64,000 bases of DNA, from the NCBI RefSeq assembly GCF_002836735.1, contig NZ_PJAS01000073.1:101306-165305 (forward strand), written 5' to 3'. Each line of letters starts with the position of its first letter. Within the stretch, counting starts at the first letter, position 1. The DNA is from Psychrobacter sp. 4Bb (lineage in GTDB: Bacteria; Pseudomonadota; Gammaproteobacteria; Pseudomonadales; Moraxellaceae). A program made the position numbers and the translations under genes. Shown here one piece after another: positions 19,418 through 27,423 of the stretch. The notes under the pieces were generated by a model. The model searched no databases, was not told the DNA's origin, and worked only from the letters and a program-made list of their open reading frames with translations.

Positions 19418-19783
19418 ATGTCCGCCAAAACCGTCACAATAGAAAGCAAAGATTATGTCTTTAACACCCTAAAAGAAGCACAGAAATACTATGATGCCAT
19501 CGTAAAGGAGCTGTTTAATGCAACTTTGACCCTGACCAAGGGCCAGGATTTTGAAGATTTAAAATGGATATACAGCACTTACTGCGGTTATACCAAACAT
19601 AATCTAGATAAATTGGGCGAATATGACATCATTGGCGTCAAAGGTATCAGAACGATCCGAGAGAAAGGCGGTCAATATGTGCCAACGGAATGCTGTGCGA
19701 TTATTTTTTCTGATGGCAGCGAAGCAGAGTTTTATACCGATAAAGCCATCAAAGAGATTGCACTTAAGCAAAATCCACGCTAA
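19418..19783 (+). CDS. DUF3223-like small protein
   Basis: The 121-residue protein starts at ATG 19418 and has no signal or membrane segment. The pattern is an opening F-N-T-L-K-E-A-Q-K-Y-Y-D block, a central DFEDLKWIYSTYCGYT, a K-x-G-x-x-GI/V-x-x-I stretch and a final C-C-A-I-I-F-SDGS-E-x-EFY block with terminal KAIKEI. This matches the layout I know for DUF3223 proteins, found in bacteria and in plant RNA polymerase subunits, with unknown molecular role in bacteria. It stands alone about 120 bp before the tRNA genes. Confidence 0.65.
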   Translation: MSAKTVTIESKDYVFNTLKEAQKYYDAIVKELFNATLTLTKGQDFEDLKWIYSTYCGYTKHNLDKLGEYDIIGVKGIRTIREKGGQYVPTECCAIIFSDGSEAEFYTDKAIKEIALKQNPR

Positions 19784-19859
19784 TTTGGGCTTATTGAGCC
19801 TTTAAAATAGGCGAAATCGCTTTTTTTTGCATATTTATGCATTATTTTTAAAATAGTTG

Positions 19860-19888
19860 TTGACAAGACTGCCGCTCTTACATAAAAT
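19860..19888 (+). promoter_or_regulatory. Promoter of the tRNA-Ala / tRNA-Glu unit
   Basis: TTGACA (19860-19865), a 17-bp spacer and TAAAAT (19883-19888) form a near-consensus sigma-70 promoter. It ends 17 bp before the tRNA-Ala gene. Confidence 0.88.
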
Positions 19889-19905
19889 ACGCACACTCTT
19901 AGCGA

Positions 19906-19981
19906 GGGGCTATAGCTCAGTTGGTAGAGCACTTGCATGGCATGCAAGGGGTCAACGGTTCGACTCCGTTTAGCTCCACCA
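19906..19981 (+). tRNA. tRNA-Ala (anticodon GGC)
   Basis: This 76-base tRNA has acceptor GGGGCTA pairing with TAGCTCC and an encoded CCA. The anticodon stem CTTGC/GCAAG closes loop ATGGCAT, giving anticodon GGC. D-arm GCTCAGTTGGTAGAGC and T-arm are intact. It is the first gene of a two-tRNA unit. Confidence 0.96.
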
Positions 19982-20129
19982 TACTTATTTATAGCAACGC
20001 TCAGTATTACTGAAACGTAATAATAAATACTCGCTAGTAGGACGATATCAGCACCTAGGCAATGCTTATTTACTAAGCTATCTGATATTGTGAAGTACCG
20101 TTGTAACCACTGGTTATAACACTCTATGC

Positions 20130-20205
20130 GTCCCCATCGTCTAGAGGCCTAGGACACCGCCCTTTCACGGCGGTAACGGGGGTTCGAATCCCCCTGGGGA
20201 CGCCA
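20130..20205 (+). tRNA. tRNA-Glu (anticodon TTC)
   Basis: This 76-base tRNA has acceptor GTCCCCA pairing with TGGGGAC and an encoded CCA. The anticodon stem CCGCC/GGCGG closes loop CTTTCAC, giving anticodon TTC. It is 148 bp after tRNA-Ala and probably shares its promoter. Confidence 0.96.
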
Positions 20206-20267
20206 CTATTCGGCGTCACTTATTAGCACTTTTGCTTAGCATCAGGTTAGACTAATAAGCGAACAAT

Positions 20268-20305
20268 AAAAAAGCCCAGTCATCATATGGTGACTGGGCT
20301 TTTTT
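20268..20305 (+). terminator. Terminator after the tRNA unit
   Basis: A stem of about 16 bp with core AAGCCCAGTCA/TGACTGGGCTT, a short ATAT-type loop, a 5' A run and a 3' T run lies 62 bp after tRNA-Glu. Confidence 0.9.
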
Positions 20306-20496
20306 ATGTCTGTCATTTCTCAACATCCTCTATTCTATTGTCGTTAGCTTATTATTAATCGCTGCTAGCTTACTGTTGATAGCACTATTGCCAACCTATC
20401 TAATACTCGTTAATATCGACCTGATAAGCATATTTATAAAGTGCAGCCACATACTATAAATGATGGGCTTAGCGTAATTAAAGGGAAGTGATTGCG

Positions 20497-21150
20497 ATGT
20501 TTGGTATCGAGAATTATCTGGGGTTTATTTTAGCGGCTATTTTATTAAACCTAACGCCAGGTACAGATAGCATGTACATCATCACCCGTAGTGTCTCACA
20601 GGGGCAAACAGCAGGGGTTTATTCTGTTCTTGGCATTACTTCGGGTATTTTGGTACATACATTATTGGCGGCGCTAGGATTGTCGGTATTGCTTGCCAAT
20701 TCCCCTACCGCTTTTATGATTGTTAAATATATTGGGGCCAGCTATTTGTGCTATTTGGGTCTAAAAATGCTGCTAAGCAAAAACTCGAACTCAGTAACGA
20801 ACCATTTATCCAAAGATCAGGACGTGACTAGCCAAAAAGCTGTAGATGGTTGGCAAATATATAAGCAAGGTGTGTTGACCAATACTTTTAATCCAAAAGT
20901 CGCTTTATTCTTCTTGGCGTTCTTCCCTCAGTTTATCGACGCTAGTTATGCTTATGGCATGCTGTCATTTTTGATGTTGGGGCTGACTTTTGCCACCACA
21001 GGCTTTATATGGTGCTTGAGTTTGGCGATGTTGGCGTCAAAGTTCAGCAAAAAACTAAGAGAGAATCCAAAAATTGAATCCATAATGAATAAAATAAGTG
21101 GTGTCGTATTTATGGGGCTAGGAATTAAGCTGTTGACTGAGAAGGCTTGA
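20497..21150 (+). CDS. LysE/RhtB-family amino-acid exporter
   Basis: The 217-residue inner-membrane protein has about six hydrophobic segments. The family signature is LNLTPGTDSMYIITRSVSQG near the N terminus, followed by GITSGILVHTLLAALGLSVLL and, in the second half, GVLTNTFNPKVALFFLAFFPQF. RhtB-type proteins export homoserine, threonine, leucine or related solutes; the substrate cannot be read from sequence. I choose the ATG at 20497; an in-frame GTG at 20488 is nearer the GGGA box and would add three residues. It stands alone between two terminators. Confidence 0.9.
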   Translation: MFGIENYLGFILAAILLNLTPGTDSMYIITRSVSQGQTAGVYSVLGITSGILVHTLLAALGLSVLLANSPTAFMIVKYIGASYLCYLGLKMLLSKNSNSVTNHLSKDQDVTSQKAVDGWQIYKQGVLTNTFNPKVALFFLAFFPQFIDASYAYGMLSFLMLGLTFATTGFIWCLSLAMLASKFSKKLRENPKIESIMNKISGVVFMGLGIKLLTEKA

Positions 21151-21186
21151 AGAGTAAAGTAACAAGAAGAAAAAACGTCTTCCATA

Positions 21187-21227
21187 AAAAAGCCCAATCC
21201 CCTACTTTGACGGAGATTGGGCTTTTT
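21187..21227. terminator. Bidirectional terminator between the exporter and acnA
   Basis: A perfect 13-bp inverted repeat (21187-21199 with 21215-21227) has a GC-containing core AGCCCAATC and A/T flanks. It lies between two convergent genes. Confidence 0.9.
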
Positions 21228-21250
21228 GTCATATAAAGCTTAACTAACTA

Positions 21251-24088
21251 CTAGCCAGCTTCTTTGCTCTCAGCAGCCAATTGACGTAGTACATAGTGCA
21301 ATACGCCACCATGACGCACATATTCGCGCTCTTTTGGCGTTTGTAAACCGACATTTACTTCAAAGGTTTCTGCCGAACCATCAGCACGTGTAGCCGTAAC
21401 CGTGGCCGTTTTACTCTCGCCATTGTCCAGACCTGTGATGCTGAGCAATTCAGAACCATCTAGTTTGTAGGTTTCTGCGTTTTGACCGTCTTTGAACGTC
21501 AATGGCAGCACACCCATACCGACTAGGTTTGAACGGTGAATACGCTCAAACGAGCTGGTCAACACCGCTTTTACGCCTAGCAGGATGGTACCTTTGGCTG
21601 CCCAATCACGGCTCGAACCAGAACCATATTCTGACCCACCAAGCACGACTAGCGGACGCTTGTCTTCTTTATACTTCATCGCTGCGTTATAGATAGGCAT
21701 CTCTTCGCCATCTTGTAGCGTAGCGCTGTCATCTTTGAAGTAGTAGGTATAACCGCCTTCTTTACCGCCCATCATGGTGTTTTTGATACGGATGTTGGCA
21801 AAGGTACCACGAGTCATGACTGCATCGTTACCACGGCGTGAGCCATAGCTGTTGAAGTCTGCTTCCATCACACCGCGCTCTTGCAAGTACTTACCTGCTG
21901 GTGAGTCTGGATCGATATTACCTGCTGGTGAGATATGATCGGTGGTGATTGAATCACCGAACAGACCTAGGATACGCGCGCCTTCGATATCAGGGATACC
22001 TTCTGGCTCCATGGTCATACCATCAAAGAACGGTGGGTTTTTGATGTACGTTGACCCTTCATCCCATGGATACAATTGGCTATCCGCTGAACTAATTGCG
22101 TTCCATGCTGCACTGCCGTCAAATACTTCGCCATAGTTTTTTCGGAACATATCGGCATCGATATTGTTGGCAATTAACTCGTTAATTTCTTCCGAGGTCG
22201 GCCAGATATCTTTTAGAAATACATCATTGCCATCTTGATCCTGTCCTAGCGGATGAGTGGTCAGATCGATATCTACTGTACCTGCTAACGCGTAGGCAAC
22301 GACTAACGGTGGTGATGCTAAATAACTGGCTTTGACATGCGAGTGAATACGACCTTCAAAGTTACGGTTACCAGACAGTACCGCTGCTGCGACCAAATCA
22401 TTTTCCTCAATGCCTTTTTCGATCTCTTCTGATAATGGTCCTGAATTACCGATACACGTGGTACACCCATAACCGACTAGATAGAAGCCTGTTTTTTCTA
22501 GCTCATCCATCAGATGGGTTTTTTCTAAATAGTCGGTGACCACTTTAGAACCCGGTGCGAGCGATGTCTTCACCCAAGGCTTGGCTTTAAGACCTTTGGC
22601 AGCAGCTTTCTTAGCCACTAGACCTGCACCAATCATTACCGCTGGATTGGAAGTATTGGTACAAGAAGTAATGGCAGCAATAACTACCGACCCGTCTCGT
22701 AGTTTGTGTTGTTTGTCATCGATGCTGACATTTGAGAAGACATTATTTGCTGGCGCGTAACCTGCATTGTCATCACTGGTATCAACTTCGATATTCGGTT
22801 CAGCCGCTAAGTGTTCAGCTTGCTCTTGCTCGCCGCCTTCTTGATCAAAGCGTACTTTGCCTTCTACTTCTGACTTGCGATCTTTGGTCATTTTTTCTAG
22901 CGTTTCGCCAAACTTCTCATGCATATCAGACAAATTGATACGCTGCTGTGGCAAGTTCGGACCAGCAAGTGCTGGCTGTACTGACGACAGATCTAGTTCT
23001 AATTTGCTTGAATAAGTCGCCGCAGGTGTATCGGCATCGTGCCATAAGCCTTGCGCCTTAGCATACTTTTCAACCAACTCAATCTGCTCTTCATCACGGC
23101 CTGATAGACGCAGGTAATCAATCGCCATTTGGTCAATTGGGAAAATACCACAAGTCGCACCATACTCTGGTGACATATTGGCAATGGTAGCGCGGTCCGC
23201 TAGCGGCATGCTGTGCAGGCCTTGACCGTAGAATTCGACGAACTTACCTACCACACCATGTGCACGCAACATCTCAACGACACGTAATACCAAATCGGTT
23301 GCGGTGACGCCTTCGGTTAGCTTGCCTTTTAACTCAAACCCGACCACTTGTGGAATCAGCATCGAAGACGGTTGGCCTAGCATCGCAGCTTCAGCTTCGA
23401 TACCGCCCACACCCCAACCAAGCACGCCAATACCATTAATCATCGTGGTATGGCTATCTGTACCAAATACTGTATCTGGATAAGCTGTCAGCTCACCATC
23501 GACGTCTGCTGCCATCACCACACGGGCTAAATATTCAAGGTTAACCTGATGCACGATACCTGTCGCTGGTGGTACCACGACGAAGTTTTCAAAGGCTTGC
23601 TTGCCCCAATGCAAAAATTCATAGCGCTCATTATTACGCTTAAATTCAATCTTCTCATTCAAATCTAGCGCATCTTCGCGGCCATAAGCATCAACCTGTA
23701 CAGAGTGGTCGACGACCAGCTCACTAGGGATAAACGGATTGATCTGCTCAGCCTTACCGCCAAGCTCGACCACTGCATCACGCATCGCAGCCAAATCGAC
23801 TACTGAAGGTACACCAGTGAAATCCTGTAATACCACACGCGCTGGCATAAAGGCGATTTCTTTTGACGCCTCAGCCCCTGCATCCCAGTTGGCAACCGCT
23901 TCGATATGGTTTTTACCAACTGACTGGCCGCCGTCCTCGTTACGCAATAGGTTTTCTAATACCACTTTCATGCAAAATGGTAGTGTCTTGATATGCTCAT
24001 AAGTTTCGGTCAGCTTTGGCAGGCTGTAGTAGGCATGTTCCTTGCCAGCAACCGAAAGGGTGTCTTTTACATCAAAAATATCACTCAT
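21251..24088 (-). CDS. acnA: Aconitate hydratase A
   Basis: The 945-residue TCA-cycle enzyme isomerises citrate and isocitrate using a [4Fe-4S] cluster. Cluster cysteines appear in SCTNTSNP and in GYGCTTCIGNSGP. The N-terminal domain carries VVLQDFTGVP and VFGTDSHTTMINGIGVLGWGVGG, and the C-terminal swivelling domain has GSEYGSGSSRDWAAKG. It is about 50 residues longer than E. coli AcnA (891) because of an acidic, Q/E/D-rich insertion between the LDLSSVQPALAGP block and the SIDDKQHKL strand. The ATG at 24088 has an AAGGAAG ribosome site and gives MSDIFDVKDTL; the frame extends to 24124 but that start would be poor. Confidence 0.96.
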   Translation of the reverse strand: MSDIFDVKDTLSVAGKEHAYYSLPKLTETYEHIKTLPFCMKVVLENLLRNEDGGQSVGKNHIEAVANWDAGAEASKEIAFMPARVVLQDFTGVPSVVDLAAMRDAVVELGGKAEQINPFIPSELVVDHSVQVDAYGREDALDLNEKIEFKRNNERYEFLHWGKQAFENFVVVPPATGIVHQVNLEYLARVVMAADVDGELTAYPDTVFGTDSHTTMINGIGVLGWGVGGIEAEAAMLGQPSSMLIPQVVGFELKGKLTEGVTATDLVLRVVEMLRAHGVVGKFVEFYGQGLHSMPLADRATIANMSPEYGATCGIFPIDQMAIDYLRLSGRDEEQIELVEKYAKAQGLWHDADTPAATYSSKLELDLSSVQPALAGPNLPQQRINLSDMHEKFGETLEKMTKDRKSEVEGKVRFDQEGGEQEQAEHLAAEPNIEVDTSDDNAGYAPANNVFSNVSIDDKQHKLRDGSVVIAAITSCTNTSNPAVMIGAGLVAKKAAAKGLKAKPWVKTSLAPGSKVVTDYLEKTHLMDELEKTGFYLVGYGCTTCIGNSGPLSEEIEKGIEENDLVAAAVLSGNRNFEGRIHSHVKASYLASPPLVVAYALAGTVDIDLTTHPLGQDQDGNDVFLKDIWPTSEEINELIANNIDADMFRKNYGEVFDGSAAWNAISSADSQLYPWDEGSTYIKNPPFFDGMTMEPEGIPDIEGARILGLFGDSITTDHISPAGNIDPDSPAGKYLQERGVMEADFNSYGSRRGNDAVMTRGTFANIRIKNTMMGGKEGGYTYYFKDDSATLQDGEEMPIYNAAMKYKEDKRPLVVLGGSEYGSGSSRDWAAKGTILLGVKAVLTSSFERIHRSNLVGMGVLPLTFKDGQNAETYKLDGSELLSITGLDNGESKTATVTATRADGSAETFEVNVGLQTPKEREYVRHGGVLHYVLRQLAAESKEAG

Positions 24089-24384
24089 GATAGCTTCCTT
24101 ATCGTTGTTATAAATCCTGGACATAAATTATTATAAGTTTATGTATGACTGGTGGCTCAATAAATGATTGATCTGTCTTGAATCAATATCGCAGTTTCGC
24201 AAAACTGTCTGATATAAATTTTTGTTAACAAAAGAGATAATCATATCTGTAGTGATTAACAGAAACTCCCTTTTACCATAACAAACATATAAGGCTTTGT
24301 TAACGTCTGGACGTTGTCGAATCGTGGCACAATCGTAAACGTAACAACGGTTTAGCGAGCTATTGTTAAATGACTTATTCCTAC

Positions 24385-25464
24385 TCAATTTTTATCTTTT
24401 TTACGTCGCCCACTGCGGAACACGTAGCTGTCTTCATAAAAGTCAGTATCTGCATTCTCTGCCCAAAAATGTGGCACTCCTAAAATCGGTAACGGCGCAA
24501 GCTGGCGCGGTTTGACGTCATCATTTGATAATAATGTGTCCATGTATTCGGCAACTCTGTCATCCAAATAGCGCATACGTTCAGCTAAGGATAAGGTAAA
24601 GAATTCTGGTGCAACGTGAATGACAATGCTGTGAGCGCATAGAGGTTTGCGTGGGTGTACCAACTGCTCAAGCAGGGCATGCCCAAAGATATAAACTGCG
24701 GCTTGAGCGCTAGAACTTGGTTGTGTTGGGTTGTCCCATTTAGCACGCGGCTTCACCAAACTTGTCTGCCAGTCAAAATCAACCAATGCCTTACCGATAC
24801 TAGCATCAGAAGTCACTAGCACTGCCCCATTTTCATCAAAGACAGTAATAGTGTCGCGCACACGCCCTCGACGCTCACTAATGCCCTGCTTTGCGATTTC
24901 TAGCATATGGTAGTAATTGAGCATAGCTTTAGTCTTTGGAAAAGTCAGCCAAATACTGCCATTAAACAAGTCATGTAAGTTATCACGCGTCGGGATATTG
25001 CCAGTTGTGCCGATAAATTGTTCATAGGCTTCCCCTTCAGGCAATGCATCTTGAGAGACGAATTGTAGCGTCTGAGATTTGTGGTCATGAGCAGGTTTGG
25101 TATGTGGTAAAGGCTGTTGCAAGTGATCAGCCTGCTGCGTTATCGCCGTTTTTAAGACCTTGGCAATCGTGTCAGGCGTATTGATGTCAGAAGCATTTAT
25201 ATCGTACTCATCTATGCTTTTCACATTATCCAAACTTTCTGAATCACCCAAATCACCCAAATTATCCAAGCTATTTCTCTGTGATTTCGAGCGACTAAGC
25301 CGCTCAATCGTGTTGCTGATATAAATCAATTGAGTAATATGCGATAACCAAGGCACTTGCCAATCAATAGCAGCAAAGCTGTTATCAAGCTGACCTTCTA
25401 CTATAGGCAGCTGCTTAGTATGAGTAACGGAGTTATGTGTGGCGGGTAAATCACTGGCAGACAT
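24385..25464 (-). CDS. DUF3025-family protein
   Basis: The 359-residue protein begins with a family-like FAAIDWQVPWLSHI. Conserved blocks follow: YEQFIGTTGNIPTRDNLHDLFNG, WLTFPKTKAMLN, VRDTITVFDENGAVLV and AAVYIFGHALLEQLV. These match my knowledge of DUF3025, a proteobacterial cytoplasmic family of unknown function. Residues at about 55-110 are a low-complexity insertion with repeated N-L, G-D-L and S-L pairs, probably disordered. The ATG at 25464 follows GAGAGAG. It is divergent from the YdjM-like gene at 25591 and has a 296-bp spacer before acnA. Confidence 0.8.
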   Translation of the reverse strand: MSASDLPATHNSVTHTKQLPIVEGQLDNSFAAIDWQVPWLSHITQLIYISNTIERLSRSKSQRNSLDNLGDLGDSESLDNVKSIDEYDINASDINTPDTIAKVLKTAITQQADHLQQPLPHTKPAHDHKSQTLQFVSQDALPEGEAYEQFIGTTGNIPTRDNLHDLFNGSIWLTFPKTKAMLNYYHMLEIAKQGISERRGRVRDTITVFDENGAVLVTSDASIGKALVDFDWQTSLVKPRAKWDNPTQPSSSAQAAVYIFGHALLEQLVHPRKPLCAHSIVIHVAPEFFTLSLAERMRYLDDRVAEYMDTLLSNDDVKPRQLAPLPILGVPHFWAENADTDFYEDSYVFRSGRRKKDKN

Positions 25465-25590
25465 AGAAGCTCTCTCTTACAGGCTATCTCTATTAGACGT
25501 ATGGATGGTCTATGGTATCATGGTGCGCTTTTTTACTGCTAGATACGCCGCTCGAAAGGACTTTTTGAGCGCTACGGATGAATAAGTTTT

Positions 25591-26307
25591 ATGGCAAATT
25601 TTAATACCCACTTAAATGTCGCCTTTATGGTCAGCGGCACACTGAGTTTGACGGTTTATAAAGCTGGATTGATTGATGATTCAGGGTTTTTGGTGTGCGT
25701 AGCGCTTGGTACTATCGGTGGATTGCTGCCAGACTTGGATTCTGATAATTCAACACCGATTAAGCTCGGTTTTAATATCACCTCGTTCATATTTGCTTTT
25801 GGTCTGGTCATGCATTGGCGTAGTGACTTGAGCTTACTGGCATTGATAGTATTGTGGCTAGCAGGCTACGGTTTCATGCGCTACGTGGTTTTTCATATTT
25901 TTACTACTATGACGGTGCATCGCGGCGTCATCCACTCTGTGCCGTATATGGCGATACTGGGATTGGGTCTGACGTGCCTAAGTTATTATGGCTTGCACCT
26001 ACCACTGACGACTAGCTGGTTTTATGGTCTGTTTTTATTTGGGGGCGCGATGGTGCACTTATCATTGGACGAGCTGTATAGCGTCAATCTGTCCAATATG
26101 AAAATGAAACGTTCATCGGGCACGGCGATGAAGTTTTATCAGCCAAAAGACAAATGGTGGTATTTGCTCTTATATACTATTCTTGCGCTACTGGTATACG
26201 CCGCCCCACCTTTTGAGATGTTTTGGTCACGATTGAGCGACCCTTCTGCATGGGCTCAGCTCAAAGTCGGCATATTGCCAGAATTAATAAAAAGCATGCT
26301 GCAATAA
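25591..26307 (+). CDS. YdjM-type inner-membrane metal-dependent hydrolase family protein
   Basis: The 238-residue membrane protein has four to five hydrophobic segments. Family residues are H7 in NTHLNVAF, GLLPDLDSDNS (metal-type aspartates) and VHRGVIHS. These are the conserved sites of the YdjM/DUF457 family (LexA-regulated, predicted membrane-bound hydrolases in E. coli). The reaction is unknown. I see no clear LexA box upstream. It is 59 bp upstream of the YchJ gene on the same strand, so the two may be co-transcribed. Confidence 0.8.
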   Translation: MANFNTHLNVAFMVSGTLSLTVYKAGLIDDSGFLVCVALGTIGGLLPDLDSDNSTPIKLGFNITSFIFAFGLVMHWRSDLSLLALIVLWLAGYGFMRYVVFHIFTTMTVHRGVIHSVPYMAILGLGLTCLSYYGLHLPLTTSWFYGLFLFGGAMVHLSLDELYSVNLSNMKMKRSSGTAMKFYQPKDKWWYLLLYTILALLVYAAPPFEMFWSRLSDPSAWAQLKVGILPELIKSMLQ

Positions 26308-26366
26308 AGTTATCAAAAGACCATTAAGCCTAAACGAATAAGCCCCAACAAAAATTAGAGTAAAAC

Positions 26367-26957
26367 ATGCAATCTTACCCAGATACCTGCCCTTGCCAAA
26401 TCAATCCAACAGCAGAGACGACAGACGCTCCACTATCCTATCAAGACTGCTGCCAGCCTTATCATGATGCTTTTTATAATGGTGCTTTTTATAATGATGA
26501 GGTTGACAAAGCAGGTGGTATAAAAGCGGAGACAGCCGAACGGTTGATGCGTACGCGCTATAGTGCCTTTGCATTGGTGAAACCAGAGTATATCGTCAAG
26601 ACCACAGTACCTGCGCAGCAAGCATTACTTGATGTTGTAGCGATTGAAAGTTGGGCTAAAGAGACAGATTGGGCAGGATTAGAGATTGTAGAGCACACGC
26701 CAAAACTGGGTAAAAGACATGCACAAGTCGAGTTCAAAGCTTATTTTAGAAGTCCTGAGAAAACAACTGGTGGTTTAGCAGTAAAAGTACAAGCCCATCA
26801 TGAGCTGTCCACATTCATAAAGGTAAAAGACAAAGCTAATCAAGATGCACATTGGTATTTCTTAGACCCTACGGTTGCGATGACTGTCAGCCAAAAGCAA
26901 CCGTGCATTTGTGGGTCTGGAGAGAAATTTAAGCGGTGTTGTGGGGGATATTTATGA
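26367..26957 (+). CDS. YchJ-family protein with SEC-C metal-binding motif
   Basis: The 196-residue protein has a cysteine-rich N terminus (CPCQ ... CCQPYH), the core TAERLMRTRYSAFALVKPEYIVKTT, and a C-terminal SEC-C motif CICGSGEKFKRCCGG that binds zinc. The family (UPF0225) is widespread and of unknown function. An extra stretch between the N-terminal cysteines and the core contains a short duplication AFYNGAFYN, encoded by a direct DNA repeat near 26467-26495. The stop lies only 2 bp from the end of the convergent PIN gene. Confidence 0.85.
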   Translation: MQSYPDTCPCQINPTAETTDAPLSYQDCCQPYHDAFYNGAFYNDEVDKAGGIKAETAERLMRTRYSAFALVKPEYIVKTTVPAQQALLDVVAIESWAKETDWAGLEIVEHTPKLGKRHAQVEFKAYFRSPEKTTGGLAVKVQAHHELSTFIKVKDKANQDAHWYFLDPTVAMTVSQKQPCICGSGEKFKRCCGGYL

Positions 26958-26959
26958 AG

Positions 26960-27421
26960 CTAAAGTGCTTGATAACGCTCGTACAAATCTTCCATTTGGC
27001 CTATATGTTTGTCGTTAGACAATAACTCGATACCGTTTATTTTAGCAGTTGCAAAGTGAAAGACATCAAATTTGCGCTTGTCTACATTCTTATTGATACC
27101 TTGGCTGTCCGCTTCATGCTTGTCTAAGCGATATAAATCAGTCGCTAAGTCCGTCACGTCTTTACTGATATCTAACCAAGTAAACTCTTCAACAGCCGCT
27201 CTAAACTTATCAAAATCTTCGCTCTCATTTTGACCAAATTTTCTTAAAAACTCATATCTTAGTAACGGTGTAATGACTAATTCGATATTATCATCATTGA
27301 TGAGTGCCAACAAATCCGTCAACCGCTCAATAAGATCGGTATCATTTTCATCAATATTTTTACCTTCTAATAGGTAAGTCAAAAAATTTGAGTCCAGTAA
27401 CTTCGCAATTTCTGTATCCAT
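26960..27421 (-). CDS. PIN-domain nuclease, partner of an AAA ATPase
   Basis: The 153-residue protein fits a PIN RNase fold. The acidic active-site set is in place: D10 in LLDSNFL, E57 in LLRYEFLR, D119 in RKFDVFHFA and D137 in LSNDKHI. PIN proteins of the VapC type cut RNA, often tRNA or rRNA, with Mg2+ or Mn2+. VapC genes usually sit after a small antitoxin gene, and here none is present. Instead the gene starts 2 bp after the stop of a large ATPase gene, so the two are translated as a pair. The role is inferred to be a toxic effector regulated by that ATPase. Confidence 0.8.
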   Translation of the reverse strand: MDTEIAKLLDSNFLTYLLEGKNIDENDTDLIERLTDLLALINDDNIELVITPLLRYEFLRKFGQNESEDFDKFRAAVEEFTWLDISKDVTDLATDLYRLDKHEADSQGINKNVDKRKFDVFHFATAKINGIELLSNDKHIGQMEDLYERYQAL

Positions 27422-27423
27422 GA

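Noticed and set aside
19906..20205. Integration site next to the tRNA genes
   Set aside because: No integrase, no direct repeat of the tRNA 3' end and no phage genes were seen.
24131..24388. 85-codon frame overlapping the DUF3025 gene end
   Set aside because: It starts with TTG, has no plausible protein pattern and fills the acnA promoter spacer.
26960..27421. VapBC toxin-antitoxin pair
   Set aside because: The PIN gene has no small AbrB/RHH-type antitoxin; its partner is a 389-residue ATPase.
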